Positions 36,791 through 44,530 of a stretch of DNA of 64,000 nucleotides are shown piece by piece. The notes under the pieces are model-generated. The model worked only from the letters and a program-made list of their open reading frames with translations. It had not been told where the DNA came from and did not search any database. This stretch comes from Phenylobacterium aquaticum (GTDB lineage Bacteria; Pseudomonadota; Alphaproteobacteria; Caulobacterales; Caulobacteraceae). The translations under genes were made by a program, and so were the position numbers. The stretch spans positions 1 through 64,000 of the forward strand of contig CANCJJ010000002.1 of the NCBI GenBank assembly GCA_947378305.1, read 5' to 3'. Position 1 is the first letter of the stretch. Each line of letters opens with the position of its first letter.

Positions 36791-37120
36791 ATGATCCATC
36801 CGAAGAACGCGACCTTTTCCGACCGCCAAGCCGCTTCAGCCGCCGCCAAAAAAGCCCTGCTGGAGAAGATGAAACCCAAGCCTGCGGTCATTGATCCCAA
36901 TATCGAGCAGCGCAAGGCCGAACGCGAGCTGGAGCTGGAAATCCTGCGCGAGGAACGTCGCAAGGAACGCGAGCTTCGCCGGATCGAAAATGCCAAGGCC
37001 GACGCCATTCGCCGCGAAGAAGAACTGATCGATGCCGAGGCGCGCGAGCTCGCCCTGCGCGCCGCCCAGAAGGCGGCCCGGGACGCGCGCTATGCCGCCC
37101 GCAAGCAGCGCCGGAAGTAA
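36791..37120 (+). CDS. DUF6481 family protein, highly charged coiled coil
   Basis: 109 aa. After a short head (FSDRQAASAAAKKALLEKMK) the protein is an almost continuous run of Glu, Arg, Lys and Ala (ERELELEILREERRKERELRR) expected to be a long helix or coiled coil, ending in a basic tail. This matches DUF6481, common in alphaproteobacteria, of unknown function, possibly nucleic-acid binding. Confidence 0.82.
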   Translation: MIHPKNATFSDRQAASAAAKKALLEKMKPKPAVIDPNIEQRKAERELELEILREERRKERELRRIENAKADAIRREEELIDAEARELALRAAQKAARDARYAARKQRRK

Positions 37121-37125
37121 GACAA

Positions 37126-37149
37126 GGGCCCGGGGCTGACCCCGGACCC
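37126..37149. terminator. Shared hairpin between convergent DUF6481 and acyl-CoA dehydrogenase genes
   Basis: GGGCCCGGGG and CCCCGGACCC form a ten-pair stem with one mismatch and a four-base loop. It is placed to serve both genes, but no T-run follows. Confidence 0.5.
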
Positions 37150-37161
37150 GTTGCCGACTCT

Positions 37162-38478
37162 CTAGTTTCGCCAGACCGTCGCGGCCGTCAGGTCTTCCGT
37201 CCCGCTGCCTTCGTACTGACGAATCTCGTGGCGGCCCACGACCATGTGGTGAACCTCGTCCGGCCCGTCGGCAAACCGCAGGTGGCGGACGTCGGTGTAC
37301 ATGCCGGCCAGGGGCGTCCACTGGGAAACCCCGGTCGCCCCGTGCATCTGGATGGCCTCATCAATAATCCGGCAGGCGCGTTCCGGCACCATGGCCTTGA
37401 CCATGCTGACCCAGACCCGGGCTTCGCGATTGCCCAGCACATCCATGGCCTTGGCCGCCTTCAGCACCATCAGGCGCATGGCCTCGATCTCGATGCGGGC
37501 CCTTGAGATGATTTCCACATTGCCGCCCAGCCAGGCCAGCTTCTTGCCAAAGGCTTCCCGCGACAGGCCGCGCCGGACCATCATGTCCAGGGCGATCTCC
37601 GCCTTGCCTATGGTGCGCATGCAGTGATGGATGCGGCCAGGTCCCAGCCGAACCTGGGAAATCTCAAACCCCCGGCCCTCGCCCAGCAGGATATTGTCCT
37701 TGGGCACCCGCACATTCTCAAACTTCAGGTGCATGTGGCCCCGGGGGGCATGGTCTTGGCCAAACACATGCATGGGCCCCAGAACCGTGAGGCCGGGGGT
37801 GTCCATGGGGATGAGGATCTGGGACTGTTGCTTGTTGGGCGGGGCATCAGGGCTGGTCTTGACCATGGTGATCAGGATCTTGCAGCGCGGATCGCCCGCG
37901 CCGGAAATGTAATACTTCTCGCCATTGATGACCCACTCATCGCCCTCCAGCACGGCGCGGGTCGAGATATTCTTGGCGTCAGAGGAGGCCACGTCCGGCT
38001 CGGTCATGGCATAGGCCGAACGGATCTCGCCATTCAGAAGGGGCTTGAGCCATTTTTCCTTCTGGGCCGGGGTGCCGACCCGTTCCAGAACCTCCATATT
38101 GCCCGTGTCGGGGGCGGCGCAATTCATGCACTCCGAGGCCAGGGGCGACTTGCCCAGCTCCACGGCGATATAGGCATAGTCCAGGTTGGACAGGCCCTGT
38201 CCGGTCTCGGCATCCGGCAGGAAGAAGTTCCACAGCCCCTCGGCCTTGGCCTTTGACTTGGCCACCTCCAGAACCTCCAGCTGGCCCGGCGCAAAGCTCC
38301 AGCGGTCTGCCTTGCCCTCGCCCAGCCTGCGGTATTCGATCTCCATGGGATCAACCGTCTCGCGGATGAAGCGCTTGACGTGTTCATAGAGCGGCAGGGC
38401 GGCGGCCGACATTTTCAGGTCGTTCATCTCGTCCTGGGGGTTGAGGCCAAAACTGGCCCCGTCTTGGCTGATGGTCAT
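37162..38478 (-). CDS. Acyl-CoA dehydrogenase (ACAD10/11-like)
   Basis: 438 aa. Ordered motifs: LSNLDYAYIAVELGKSPLASECMNCAAPDTGNMEVL, the FAD-contacting YAMTEPDVASSDAKNIST and WVINGEKYYISGAGDPR, then GRIHHCMRTIGKAEIALDMM and the C-terminal IIDEAIQMHGATGVSQWTPLAGMYTDVRHLRFADGPDEVHH. This last part is characteristic of ACAD10/11-like enzymes. It oxidises an acyl-CoA at the alpha-beta bond. AAGGGA precedes the ATG. It lies just downstream of the thioesterase gene on the same strand. Confidence 0.94.
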   Translation of the reverse strand: MTISQDGASFGLNPQDEMNDLKMSAAALPLYEHVKRFIRETVDPMEIEYRRLGEGKADRWSFAPGQLEVLEVAKSKAKAEGLWNFFLPDAETGQGLSNLDYAYIAVELGKSPLASECMNCAAPDTGNMEVLERVGTPAQKEKWLKPLLNGEIRSAYAMTEPDVASSDAKNISTRAVLEGDEWVINGEKYYISGAGDPRCKILITMVKTSPDAPPNKQQSQILIPMDTPGLTVLGPMHVFGQDHAPRGHMHLKFENVRVPKDNILLGEGRGFEISQVRLGPGRIHHCMRTIGKAEIALDMMVRRGLSREAFGKKLAWLGGNVEIISRARIEIEAMRLMVLKAAKAMDVLGNREARVWVSMVKAMVPERACRIIDEAIQMHGATGVSQWTPLAGMYTDVRHLRFADGPDEVHHMVVGRHEIRQYEGSGTEDLTAATVWRN

Positions 38479-38562
38479 TCTACGGGTTCCCTTGTCATCA
38501 TGTCTGGCCCGATTAAGTCCTGCGTGCAGCGGGATGACAAGTGATGTGGAACAAGTTTGCTT

Positions 38563-38994
38563 TCAGGGCCGGGGATAGAGGAGGATCTGGGTGCAGCGAA
38601 AGGCCGCCATCAGTTTTCCCGTCACCGCATTGACGACCTGGGCATCCCAGACCTGGGTGGTTCGCCCTCCGTGCAGGAGGGTGGCCGTGCAAAGCACCTT
38701 CCCCTCCCGCAGGGTCCCGACGAAATTGCACTTCACCTCGGCCGTCGTGAAGCCGTTGGCCCCCTCGGGCCAGGCCGTGGACACGCCATAGGCACACAAT
38801 ATGTCCGCCACGGACAGCACGGCTCCGGCCAGCAGGAACCCCGTATGGGCCACCAGATCGGGCCGGACCTCGAACTCACCGACAACCTTGCCCTCAGAGA
38901 CTTCCAGGATGTCGAGACCAAGATGTCCGGGCAGCTTGTCCAGATTTGCCCGGTTTAGCTGTTCCCGGCTCGTATGGTTTGTCGTGGTGGCCAT
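38563..38994 (-). CDS. PaaI-type hotdog thioesterase
   Basis: 143 aa from the ATG at 38994 (GGAGA six bases upstream); a longer frame adds ten unlikely residues. The hotdog core VVGEFEVRPDLVAHTGFLLAGAVLSVADILCAYGVS carries the catalytic Asp/Ser-containing helix, followed by TTAEVKCNFVGTLREGKVLCTATLLHGGRTTQVWDAQV. It should cleave an acyl-CoA thioester. Upstream of the acyl-CoA dehydrogenase with an 84-base gap; a joint role in acyl-CoA metabolism is plausible. Confidence 0.9.
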   Translation of the reverse strand: MATTTNHTSREQLNRANLDKLPGHLGLDILEVSEGKVVGEFEVRPDLVAHTGFLLAGAVLSVADILCAYGVSTAWPEGANGFTTAEVKCNFVGTLREGKVLCTATLLHGGRTTQVWDAQVVNAVTGKLMAAFRCTQILLYPRP

Positions 38995-39109
38995 GGGGCG
39001 ATCTCCGCAAGGGTCTGGACCCATCCTGCCCCGCCCACCCCAAACCGATCAACCCCGCCCCGGCGTTTGCACTCCCCCGCCCTTTCCGCTAGAACCCCGT
39101 TCCGCCTGA

Positions 39110-39190
<81 letters not shown>

Positions 39191-39413
39191 GGGGGGGGTT
39201 CAGAAAAATCGGCGACGTCTGGGCTGCGCAGACCCAAGGTTCGCGTCTTCGGCCAAGGCCGCCGCGTAAGACCAGAACATCAGTGTAGAGACTTGCAAAA
39301 GTCTACGGATAGACAGTAACCTCTCAAATATAGGGGCGGACCTCCCGAGGGGAACCAGACCGAAAAGTCTGGAACCGCTTTCCATTAACGCGAACACATT
39401 GGGATTTGGGGCC
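39191..39413. other. Non-coding stretch with two hairpins after tRNA-Arg
   Basis: No convincing gene. Two inverted repeats stand out: AGACTT/AAGTCT at 39289-39304 and CCAGAC/GTCTGG at 39355-39372. They could be the leader of the following small membrane protein gene. No copy of the tRNA 3' end was noticed that would mark an attachment site. Confidence 0.5.
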
Positions 39414-39629
39414 ATGGGGACATTTTCACCCGTTCACTTCATCATATTGATTGCGTTCATTTTAGTTATCGGAATTCCGATCGTCAAAATCTTGCGACGA
39501 ACAGGTCATAGCCGTTGGTGGGTGATATTGTACTTTGTGCCCATCGCTAACCTGGTCGCATTATGGGTATTTGCGAATGCGAAATGGCGTGTGAGCGAAG
39601 CCGACATGACCCGACCCGACCCGACCTGA
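39414..39629 (+). CDS. Small two-segment membrane protein
   Basis: 71 aa from ATG 39414 (a TTG at 39399 would add five residues). A first hydrophobic helix (FIILIAFILVIGIPIVKIL) is followed by RRTGHSRWWVILYFVPIANLVALWVFANAKWR. The second half is a widespread motif of small proteobacterial membrane proteins, with the R-x-G-x-S-R-W-W turn and P-x-x-N in the second helix. No function is known. The last seven codons and the stop lie inside a pentanucleotide repeat, so the tail may vary between strains. Confidence 0.72.
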   Translation: MGTFSPVHFIILIAFILVIGIPIVKILRRTGHSRWWVILYFVPIANLVALWVFANAKWRVSEADMTRPDPT

Positions 39630-39685
39630 CCTGACCTGACCCGACCCGACTTGACCTGAGTTGACTTGACCTGAGTTGACCTGAC
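39601..39685 (+). repeat. Pentanucleotide tandem repeat (17 units of YYGAC type)
   Basis: Seventeen consecutive 5-base units: mainly CCGAC, CTGAC and TTGAC, with one ATGAC and two CTGAG. It begins within the 3' end of the small membrane protein gene and supplies its TGA stop (39627-39629), then continues 56 bases into the intergenic space. Confidence 0.93.
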
Positions 39686-39688
39686 CTT

Positions 39689-39710
39689 GGGCGCGGACAA
39701 GCCCGCGCCC
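39689..39710. other. GC-rich hairpin after the tandem repeat
   Basis: GGGCGCGG and CCGCGCCC form a perfect eight-pair stem with a six-base loop, four bases after the repeat array. No T-run follows. It could still end or pause transcription ahead of the methyltransferase gene. Confidence 0.45.
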
Positions 39711-39822
39711 GGGTGTCGAGGCACCCATTGCCTCTGGTTCTCTAAGCCAGTACCTCTAATCCCTATAAGGCTTGGTTCGGGCTGCGCCCCGTCGAGTCCA
39801 AGCAGAAGGTCGCTCGATCCCG

Positions 39823-40380
39823 ATGAAGTTCAACATGGGCTGCGGCCACAACAAGAAGCCCGGCTATGTGAATGTCGACGCCTTTTCCGAAGGCGGCCCT
39901 GATCTGGTATTGGACCTTGAATCCCTGCCCTGGCCCTGGCCGGACAACACGGCCGATGAGATGGTCTTCAACCATTCCCTCGAGCACATGGGCGGCGATC
40001 CCAAGGTCTTTCTGGGGATCATGAAGGAGATCTACCGGGTCTCAAAGGCTGACGGCGTGGTGCAGATCAATGTACCCCACCCCCGCCACGACGACTTCAT
40101 GAACGATCCCACCCATGTCCGCCCGGTGACGGCGGAAATCCTCGCCCTGTTCGATCGCGACCTGAACGACAAGTGGAAAGAAATGGGCACTGCCAATTCA
40201 CCGCTTGCCCACTATACCGGCGTCGATTTCGAGACAGTTAATGTCCACAACGTCATCGAGGAGGGCTATCTCGAACAGTACCAGGCGGGCACCCTGAGCG
40301 TGGATCAGATCGTAGAATTTGTCGGGTCGCGCCTCAACGTCGTCAAGGAAATCCAGATCACGCTGAGGGCTAGGAAGTAG
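39823..40380 (+). CDS. Class I SAM-dependent methyltransferase
   Basis: 185 aa from the ATG at 39823. MKFNMGCGHNKKPGYVNVDAF contains the glycine-rich SAM loop (N-M-G-C-G) and the acidic end of strand 2 (VNVDAF); DNTADEMVFNHSLEHMGG and LKEIYRVSKADGVVQINVPH follow in the order of Methyltransf_11-type proteins. The frame ahead of the ATG looks non-coding. Relatives are often found in sugar or surface-polymer clusters, but the substrate cannot be inferred. Confidence 0.85.
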   Translation: MKFNMGCGHNKKPGYVNVDAFSEGGPDLVLDLESLPWPWPDNTADEMVFNHSLEHMGGDPKVFLGIMKEIYRVSKADGVVQINVPHPRHDDFMNDPTHVRPVTAEILALFDRDLNDKWKEMGTANSPLAHYTGVDFETVNVHNVIEEGYLEQYQAGTLSVDQIVEFVGSRLNVVKEIQITLRARK

Positions 40381-40457
40381 CCCGCTCTAATGTCCGTGGG
40401 GATAGATCACCAGCAACACCAAGGCCGACCGGTGGCTCAAGTCCATATAGACGCTAC

Positions 40458-40589
40458 TCACAATTTCTTCCGTACCGCTTCTCCCGCCGCGAGGATAATG
40501 TCGATCCTGCGATCCCACGTGTGACGCGCCAAAGTCTCTGCCTTGGCCCCCCGCGCATATTCCCAGCAACGCTCTGGTTTCCGCGCCAT
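40458..40589 (-). CDS. Possible 43-residue hypothetical protein
   Basis: The frame starts ATG at 40589, four bases after the stop of the nuclease gene. The protein is Arg/Ala/Glu-rich (ERCWEYARGAKAETLARHTWDR) and ends AAGEAVRKKL. The composition is plausible for a real small protein coupled to the nuclease, but no family is recognised. Confidence 0.3.
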   Translation of the reverse strand: MARKPERCWEYARGAKAETLARHTWDRRIDIILAAGEAVRKKL

Positions 40590-40593
40590 CGCC

Positions 40594-41037
40594 CTATCTC
40601 TGTTGCCGCCGCCAGTCCCATGGCGGCACGAAGACTGATGCCCAGATCCCAGCCCCATTGCGCTTTGCGTCGGCCTCGTCATGGGCATAGCGGGTGCTGT
40701 AGTGGCGATAGGCCAGGGCCCACCCCTGACGGATCATTGCTGCATTGAGATTGACCGGCCCCACCCAGCAGGTTGCCAGGAGTCTCTGGTAGCGGTCCGT
40801 CGCCGTCCCTTCGCACCGGATCTCTGCTCCACCGGTCATGGTCTTCAGGGCCTCCGTCGCCGCCAGACCGCATCGCCACTCGCCATCCCTCTGGCACACT
40901 TGCCGGGTCTCCGGCGCATCAATGGCTTCCAGTCTTATGTGCTGACCCAAAATCACCAGCGTATCCCCATCAATGACCCGCGCCGGCCCTGTGAGGGTGG
41001 TGACGGCTGCAAGTAACAAAAGCGGGGACGCGGACAT
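40594..41037 (-). CDS. Exported thermonuclease-family (SNase-like) protein
   Basis: 147 aa from ATG 41037; the upstream extension is not coding. A short hydrophobic start (SASPLLLLAAVTTLTGPA) could be a signal. The nuclease core VIDGDTLVILGQHIRLEAIDAPETRQ holds the calcium-binding Asp and two of the catalytic residues (Arg in IRLE, Glu in APET), and the third is the Arg in TDRYQRLLATC. The end GAGIWASVFVPPWDWRR is typical. Expected to cut DNA or RNA outside the cytoplasm. Confidence 0.85.
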   Translation of the reverse strand: MSASPLLLLAAVTTLTGPARVIDGDTLVILGQHIRLEAIDAPETRQVCQRDGEWRCGLAATEALKTMTGGAEIRCEGTATDRYQRLLATCWVGPVNLNAAMIRQGWALAYRHYSTRYAHDEADAKRNGAGIWASVFVPPWDWRRQQR

Positions 41038-41289
41038 GCACTGACTGACTAAGACGCCTACAAACGGATCCCTTCTAGCGCCGCCCGGGGTCGATACCAA
41101 ATACCAAGCCGTTGCGCTGCCGACCATTATCCAGGGAGACAAACACTCTGCGCTCTGGAGGGATTGGTCCAAGCACCAGAGTGCGCGGGAATCGGTCTTT
41201 CTTGTCATCACCCCTGCCCAGAGGGGGCGAGCCCTATCGAGGTGTGAGGCTTGGCCCTGCCGAAACATACCGACTTGGATGGTGGTGCC
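41038..41289. other. Intergenic stretch without recognised features
   Basis: No open frame with coding character and no clear hairpin or promoter was found between the nuclease gene and the small membrane gene to its right. Confidence 0.4.
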
Positions 41290-41532
41290 TCAGTTTTGTT
41301 GCTGCAGACGAATGGGACTATCCGAATGAAGTTCGATCACTGGGACAGTATCGTTCCAATGTCTGATAACGCCTGCGACAATAAAAATATTTGTAACAGC
41401 ATAGGTAATTATAATGAAAATATAAACTGTTTTCCTGGTAAGGCGTGTCTTGTCTCGGATAGGGTCATTTCCAGCGCCCATAGCTATCCCCCACACCCCA
41501 GAAATCATGGCGAACACGGGGCTCGAACACAT
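41290..41532 (-). CDS. Possible small membrane protein in a low-GC segment
   Basis: 80 aa if started at the ATG at 41532; the open frame extends to 41724. Two hydrophobic stretches (VFAMISGVWGIAMGAG and TVYIFIIITYAVTNIFIVAGVI) are separated by a basic loop (RDKTRLTRK), and the C-terminus is hydrophilic. The DNA coding the second helix is clearly more AT-rich than its surroundings, either from hydrophobic codon bias or foreign origin. No family recognised; the frame may be fortuitous. Confidence 0.42.
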   Translation of the reverse strand: MCSSPVFAMISGVWGIAMGAGNDPIRDKTRLTRKTVYIFIIITYAVTNIFIVAGVIRHWNDTVPVIELHSDSPIRLQQQN

Positions 41533-41725
41533 ATGGCCCCACCCCGGACCAGCCCGGTGACTCCAGCCACCGTGACTATAAATCACCCTTCCAGGGTCGT
41601 CGTCAAAGATCAGCGGCGTGCCTGCTTTCGAAGGGACGTCTGGCCTGGACGTTGAGGATTGCGAGCGCACGAGTTGCGCGCAACTGGGGTTTCGTTCTCG
41701 TGCAGCCCAAACTAACATGGTCATT

Positions 41726-42136
41726 ATGAGCGCTTTGAAAAACCTCCGCGGTGCCGTGATCTCCTGGGCATTGATGGGCTTGGTCGGAATCCCGGCCTTC
41801 GTGCTGTTCGATCCCTTCGGGGGATGGAAGTGGCAGCCCTATAATCCGATCTATGATCAGATGATGGTCGCCATCTATTTTGCGGTCGGCCTGTGTGCCC
41901 TGCGGGCCATTCGTAATCCGCTCCGCCATCTGAGCTTTCTCTGGTTCATTGTTGTGTCCAGCCTCACCCATGGGTCGGTCATGCTGTTCCACGCCCTAAC
42001 GCACCCCATGCACATGGGCCACCTCGTGGGCGATGTCTGGATCCTTGCCGGTGGCGCCGGACTGGCCATCCCCATGCTGCAGCTCGGGGGGCAGGATGCC
42101 GACGGCGAGGACAAGCCTGCCCCGCTCAGAGACTGA
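41726..42136 (+). CDS. Small integral membrane protein of unknown function
   Basis: 136 aa from ATG 41726; an ATG at 41717 would add three residues. Four hydrophobic segments: AVISWALMGLVGIPAFVLF, MMVAIYFAVGLCALRAI, LSFLWFIVVSSLTHGSVMLFHAL and VGDVWILAGGAGLAIPML. The loop with HGSVMLFHALTHPMHMGH is histidine-rich inside or near the membrane. The layout resembles DUF6632-type proteins, without certainty. Its last 11 bases overlap the end of the convergent Hsp70-like gene. Confidence 0.75.
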   Translation: MSALKNLRGAVISWALMGLVGIPAFVLFDPFGGWKWQPYNPIYDQMMVAIYFAVGLCALRAIRNPLRHLSFLWFIVVSSLTHGSVMLFHALTHPMHMGHLVGDVWILAGGAGLAIPMLQLGGQDADGEDKPAPLRD

Positions 42137-43436
42137 CCCGCCGGTCGGCGATCCATTCATCGGCGTTATCGTCCTGGGCAATCAGGGCCAGGCCCTTGGA
42201 GACCGAGACCAGTTGTTCCTGGCTGGACTCGAGCCGGTTTCCAAAACGGCTGCGGAACATGTCCGAGACCAGGGGAACCATGGAGGTTCCGCCGGTCAGA
42301 AACACCGAGTCAATGTCGCCAGCCGTCAAGCCCGCCTCATCCAGGGTTTCGTCGATCAAGGCGTCGAGTTTCTGGATGTCCGGGGCGATCCAGGATTCGA
42401 AATCCGTTCGGGTGAGGGTTTCGTCAATGCGTCCCCCCTCAAACTCCAGGGTAAATCGTGAAGCGGGCTGGGTCGAAAGCGCCTTCTTGACCTGGGCAAT
42501 GCGGGTCGAGAGCTCATAGTGCATTTCAGACTCGATAAAGTGGATGAACCGATCCAGCAGGTCCGGCGATGTGCTCCGGGCCCGGAGCGCCTTGATTTCA
42601 CGGTAGGTGTTTGAGCCCCGGAGATTGGAAAACTCGCTCCACTGGGAGAGTTTCGAATAGTAGAGGTTGGGTATCTCCAGGAGCTTGTCAAAGCTTCGAT
42701 AGGTCGTGCCCTTGCCCAGCGCCGGAGCCACCAGGTGCTGGACGATCCGGGCGTCGAACCGGTCGCCCGCCAGGCCCAAACCCCGCGCAGCGAGGGGCTC
42801 AAACTTGATCTTGCCCTGGCTGTGGGTCAGGCGAATGATGGAATAGTCCGTTGTGCCGCCGCCAAAATCCCCAACAAAAATGGTCGCACTGCCCTGCAGG
42901 TCCCGAACAAAGTAATAGGCCGCGGCCAGGGGTTCATAGACCGTGCGCAGGTCGGAAAAGCCCAGGGCGCGAAGGGCTGTCTGGTAACGGGTCATGGCCA
43001 GATCCGCTTGGGCCCCCACCCCGGCAAACCGAATGGGACGGCCCACCACCACACTGCCCCGGCTCGCGGAGGGACCGCCCTCAGCGTGGGCCAGCATGCG
43101 GGCCAGAAAGGTGCGCATCAGGTCTGAATATTCGTGCCTGACGCCATAGATGGTCGTGCCGGTAAAATTGGGCGAGGCCGCGAAGGTCTTGATCGACTTC
43201 AGAAACCGGCAATCCGGCGAATTGGCCATGAAGGCATCCACCGCCCATTGCCCGGCCTCAACCTGGGTGGCGTTACGCCCCCGGGCCGTCTCCTCCTGCC
43301 AGTAGGTCATCTGGGTCGGAAAGATCGTCTCTGCACCCTCGGGCCGCGCGAAGACCGTCGTCTCCAGGTCGCCCGTGTCCGTGACCGTGCTGATAACGGA
43401 GTTTGTCGTGCCAAAATCAATGCCGACCGCGGGCAT
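42126..43436 (-). CDS. Hsp70-like protein, YegD family
   Basis: 436 aa from ATG 43436. The actin-like ATPase motifs are present: phosphate-1 VGIDFGTTNSVIST, phosphate-2 IFVGDFGGGTTDYSIIRL and adenosine motif VFLTGGTSMVPLV. It lacks the C-terminal substrate-binding domain of DnaK and carries the YegD-type insertion around 240-330. A chaperone-like role is assumed from the family but undefined. Divergent from the FAD oxidoreductase gene across 149 bases. Confidence 0.92.
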   Translation of the reverse strand: MPAVGIDFGTTNSVISTVTDTGDLETTVFARPEGAETIFPTQMTYWQEETARGRNATQVEAGQWAVDAFMANSPDCRFLKSIKTFAASPNFTGTTIYGVRHEYSDLMRTFLARMLAHAEGGPSASRGSVVVGRPIRFAGVGAQADLAMTRYQTALRALGFSDLRTVYEPLAAAYYFVRDLQGSATIFVGDFGGGTTDYSIIRLTHSQGKIKFEPLAARGLGLAGDRFDARIVQHLVAPALGKGTTYRSFDKLLEIPNLYYSKLSQWSEFSNLRGSNTYREIKALRARSTSPDLLDRFIHFIESEMHYELSTRIAQVKKALSTQPASRFTLEFEGGRIDETLTRTDFESWIAPDIQKLDALIDETLDEAGLTAGDIDSVFLTGGTSMVPLVSDMFRSRFGNRLESSQEQLVSVSKGLALIAQDDNADEWIADRRVSL

Positions 43437-43585
43437 GGGTCCTACTGACGCTCCCTTTGCACACGCGTCAGGGCATTTGCCCCTAACGCGCCGGTGAACA
43501 GGCTTTCCTGACCCCTCCATAGTCACTATCACGCTTGCCAGGCCCCGGCACGCGCGGCCTATTTGGTTTTGAGGATTAAGTGGTC

Positions 43586-44530
43586 ATGCGGATCGGGATT
43601 GTCGGGGCAGGCATGGCGGGCCTGGCTTGCGCGGAGGCCCTGGCGGCCCACCGTCATGACGTCGTGGTGTTCGACAAGGGCCGTGGACCCGGCGGGCGCA
43701 TGTCCACCCGACGTGTTCAGACCCCGGTCGGGGAAGCGCATTTCGATCACGGGACGCAATTCTTCACGGCCCAGGACCCCGGATTTCAATCGCGGATTGA
43801 AGCCTGGATCGGGGAGGGAGCCGTGGCCCCCTGGCCCGCCGCTGGACCGGGGGCCTATGTCGGTGTGCCGGGAATGAACGGGCCCGTACGACAAATGGCC
43901 AGTGGATTGACCGTGCACTGGTCAAGCCTTGTAACCCGGATCGAAGGCCTGGCGACGGGCTGGCGTCTAAGCCTCGATCAGGCCGATCCGGTCGAGGTCG
44001 ACCTCGCCATTGTCGCAACCCCCGCCGAACAGGCCAGGGCCCTGCTGGCACCCGAGGCCGCCGACCTGGCTGCGCGGGCTGGCGCAACCCTGAGCACACC
44101 CTGCTGGACCCTGATGCTGGCCTTTGCCGAGCCCGTTGGGCTCGTTCAGGATTGCTGGACGGGTCCTGGCCCCGTCGCCTGGGCGGCGCGAAATTCCGCC
44201 AAGCCGGGTCGGGTCGGACCCGAGACCTGGGTGGTGCAGGCCAGTCCGGACTGGTCGCAGGCCCACATCGAAGACGCGCCGGAGACCGTTACCGCGGCCC
44301 TCAAAACCGCCCTGTCAAACCTGCTGGATATCGACCTGCCGTCGCCAGTCAGTGAGTCCAGCCATCGCTGGCGCTATGCAAGATCGGGTGCGGAAGGGTC
44401 CGTCGCGATCTTCGATGCCGTCCGTCGTCTCGGCGTCTGCGGCGACTGGTTGAATGGCCCGACCGTCGAGGCGGCCTGGGTTTCGGGAACCCGGCTTGCC
44501 CACCTGATCGCCGCGACGGCTAAGGTCTAG
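43586..44530 (+). CDS. Renalase-like FAD-dependent oxidoreductase
   Basis: 314 aa from ATG 43586. The dinucleotide-binding motif IVGAGMAGLACAEALAAHRHDVVVFDKGRGPGGRMSTRR is followed by FDHGTQFFTAQDPGF, the layout of COG3380 renalase-like proteins (NAD(P)-binding, FAD amine-oxidase fold), and ends with LGVCGDWLNGPTVEAAWVSGTRLA, the FAD C-terminal contact. Bacterial renalases oxidise off-isomers of NAD(P)H; this protein could do so. It overlaps the end of the convergent photolyase gene by 11 bases. Confidence 0.88.
   Translation: MRIGIVGAGMAGLACAEALAAHRHDVVVFDKGRGPGGRMSTRRVQTPVGEAHFDHGTQFFTAQDPGFQSRIEAWIGEGAVAPWPAAGPGAYVGVPGMNGPVRQMASGLTVHWSSLVTRIEGLATGWRLSLDQADPVEVDLAIVATPAEQARALLAPEAADLAARAGATLSTPCWTLMLAFAEPVGLVQDCWTGPGPVAWAARNSAKPGRVGPETWVVQASPDWSQAHIEDAPETVTAALKTALSNLLDIDLPSPVSESSHRWRYARSGAEGSVAIFDAVRRLGVCGDWLNGPTVEAAWVSGTRLAHLIAATAKV

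Noticed and set aside
39414..39629. Phase-variable on/off switching by the pentamer repeat
   Set aside because: The repeat lies at the very 3' end and contains TGA in all frames as units accumulate, so slippage would only change a few C-terminal residues.
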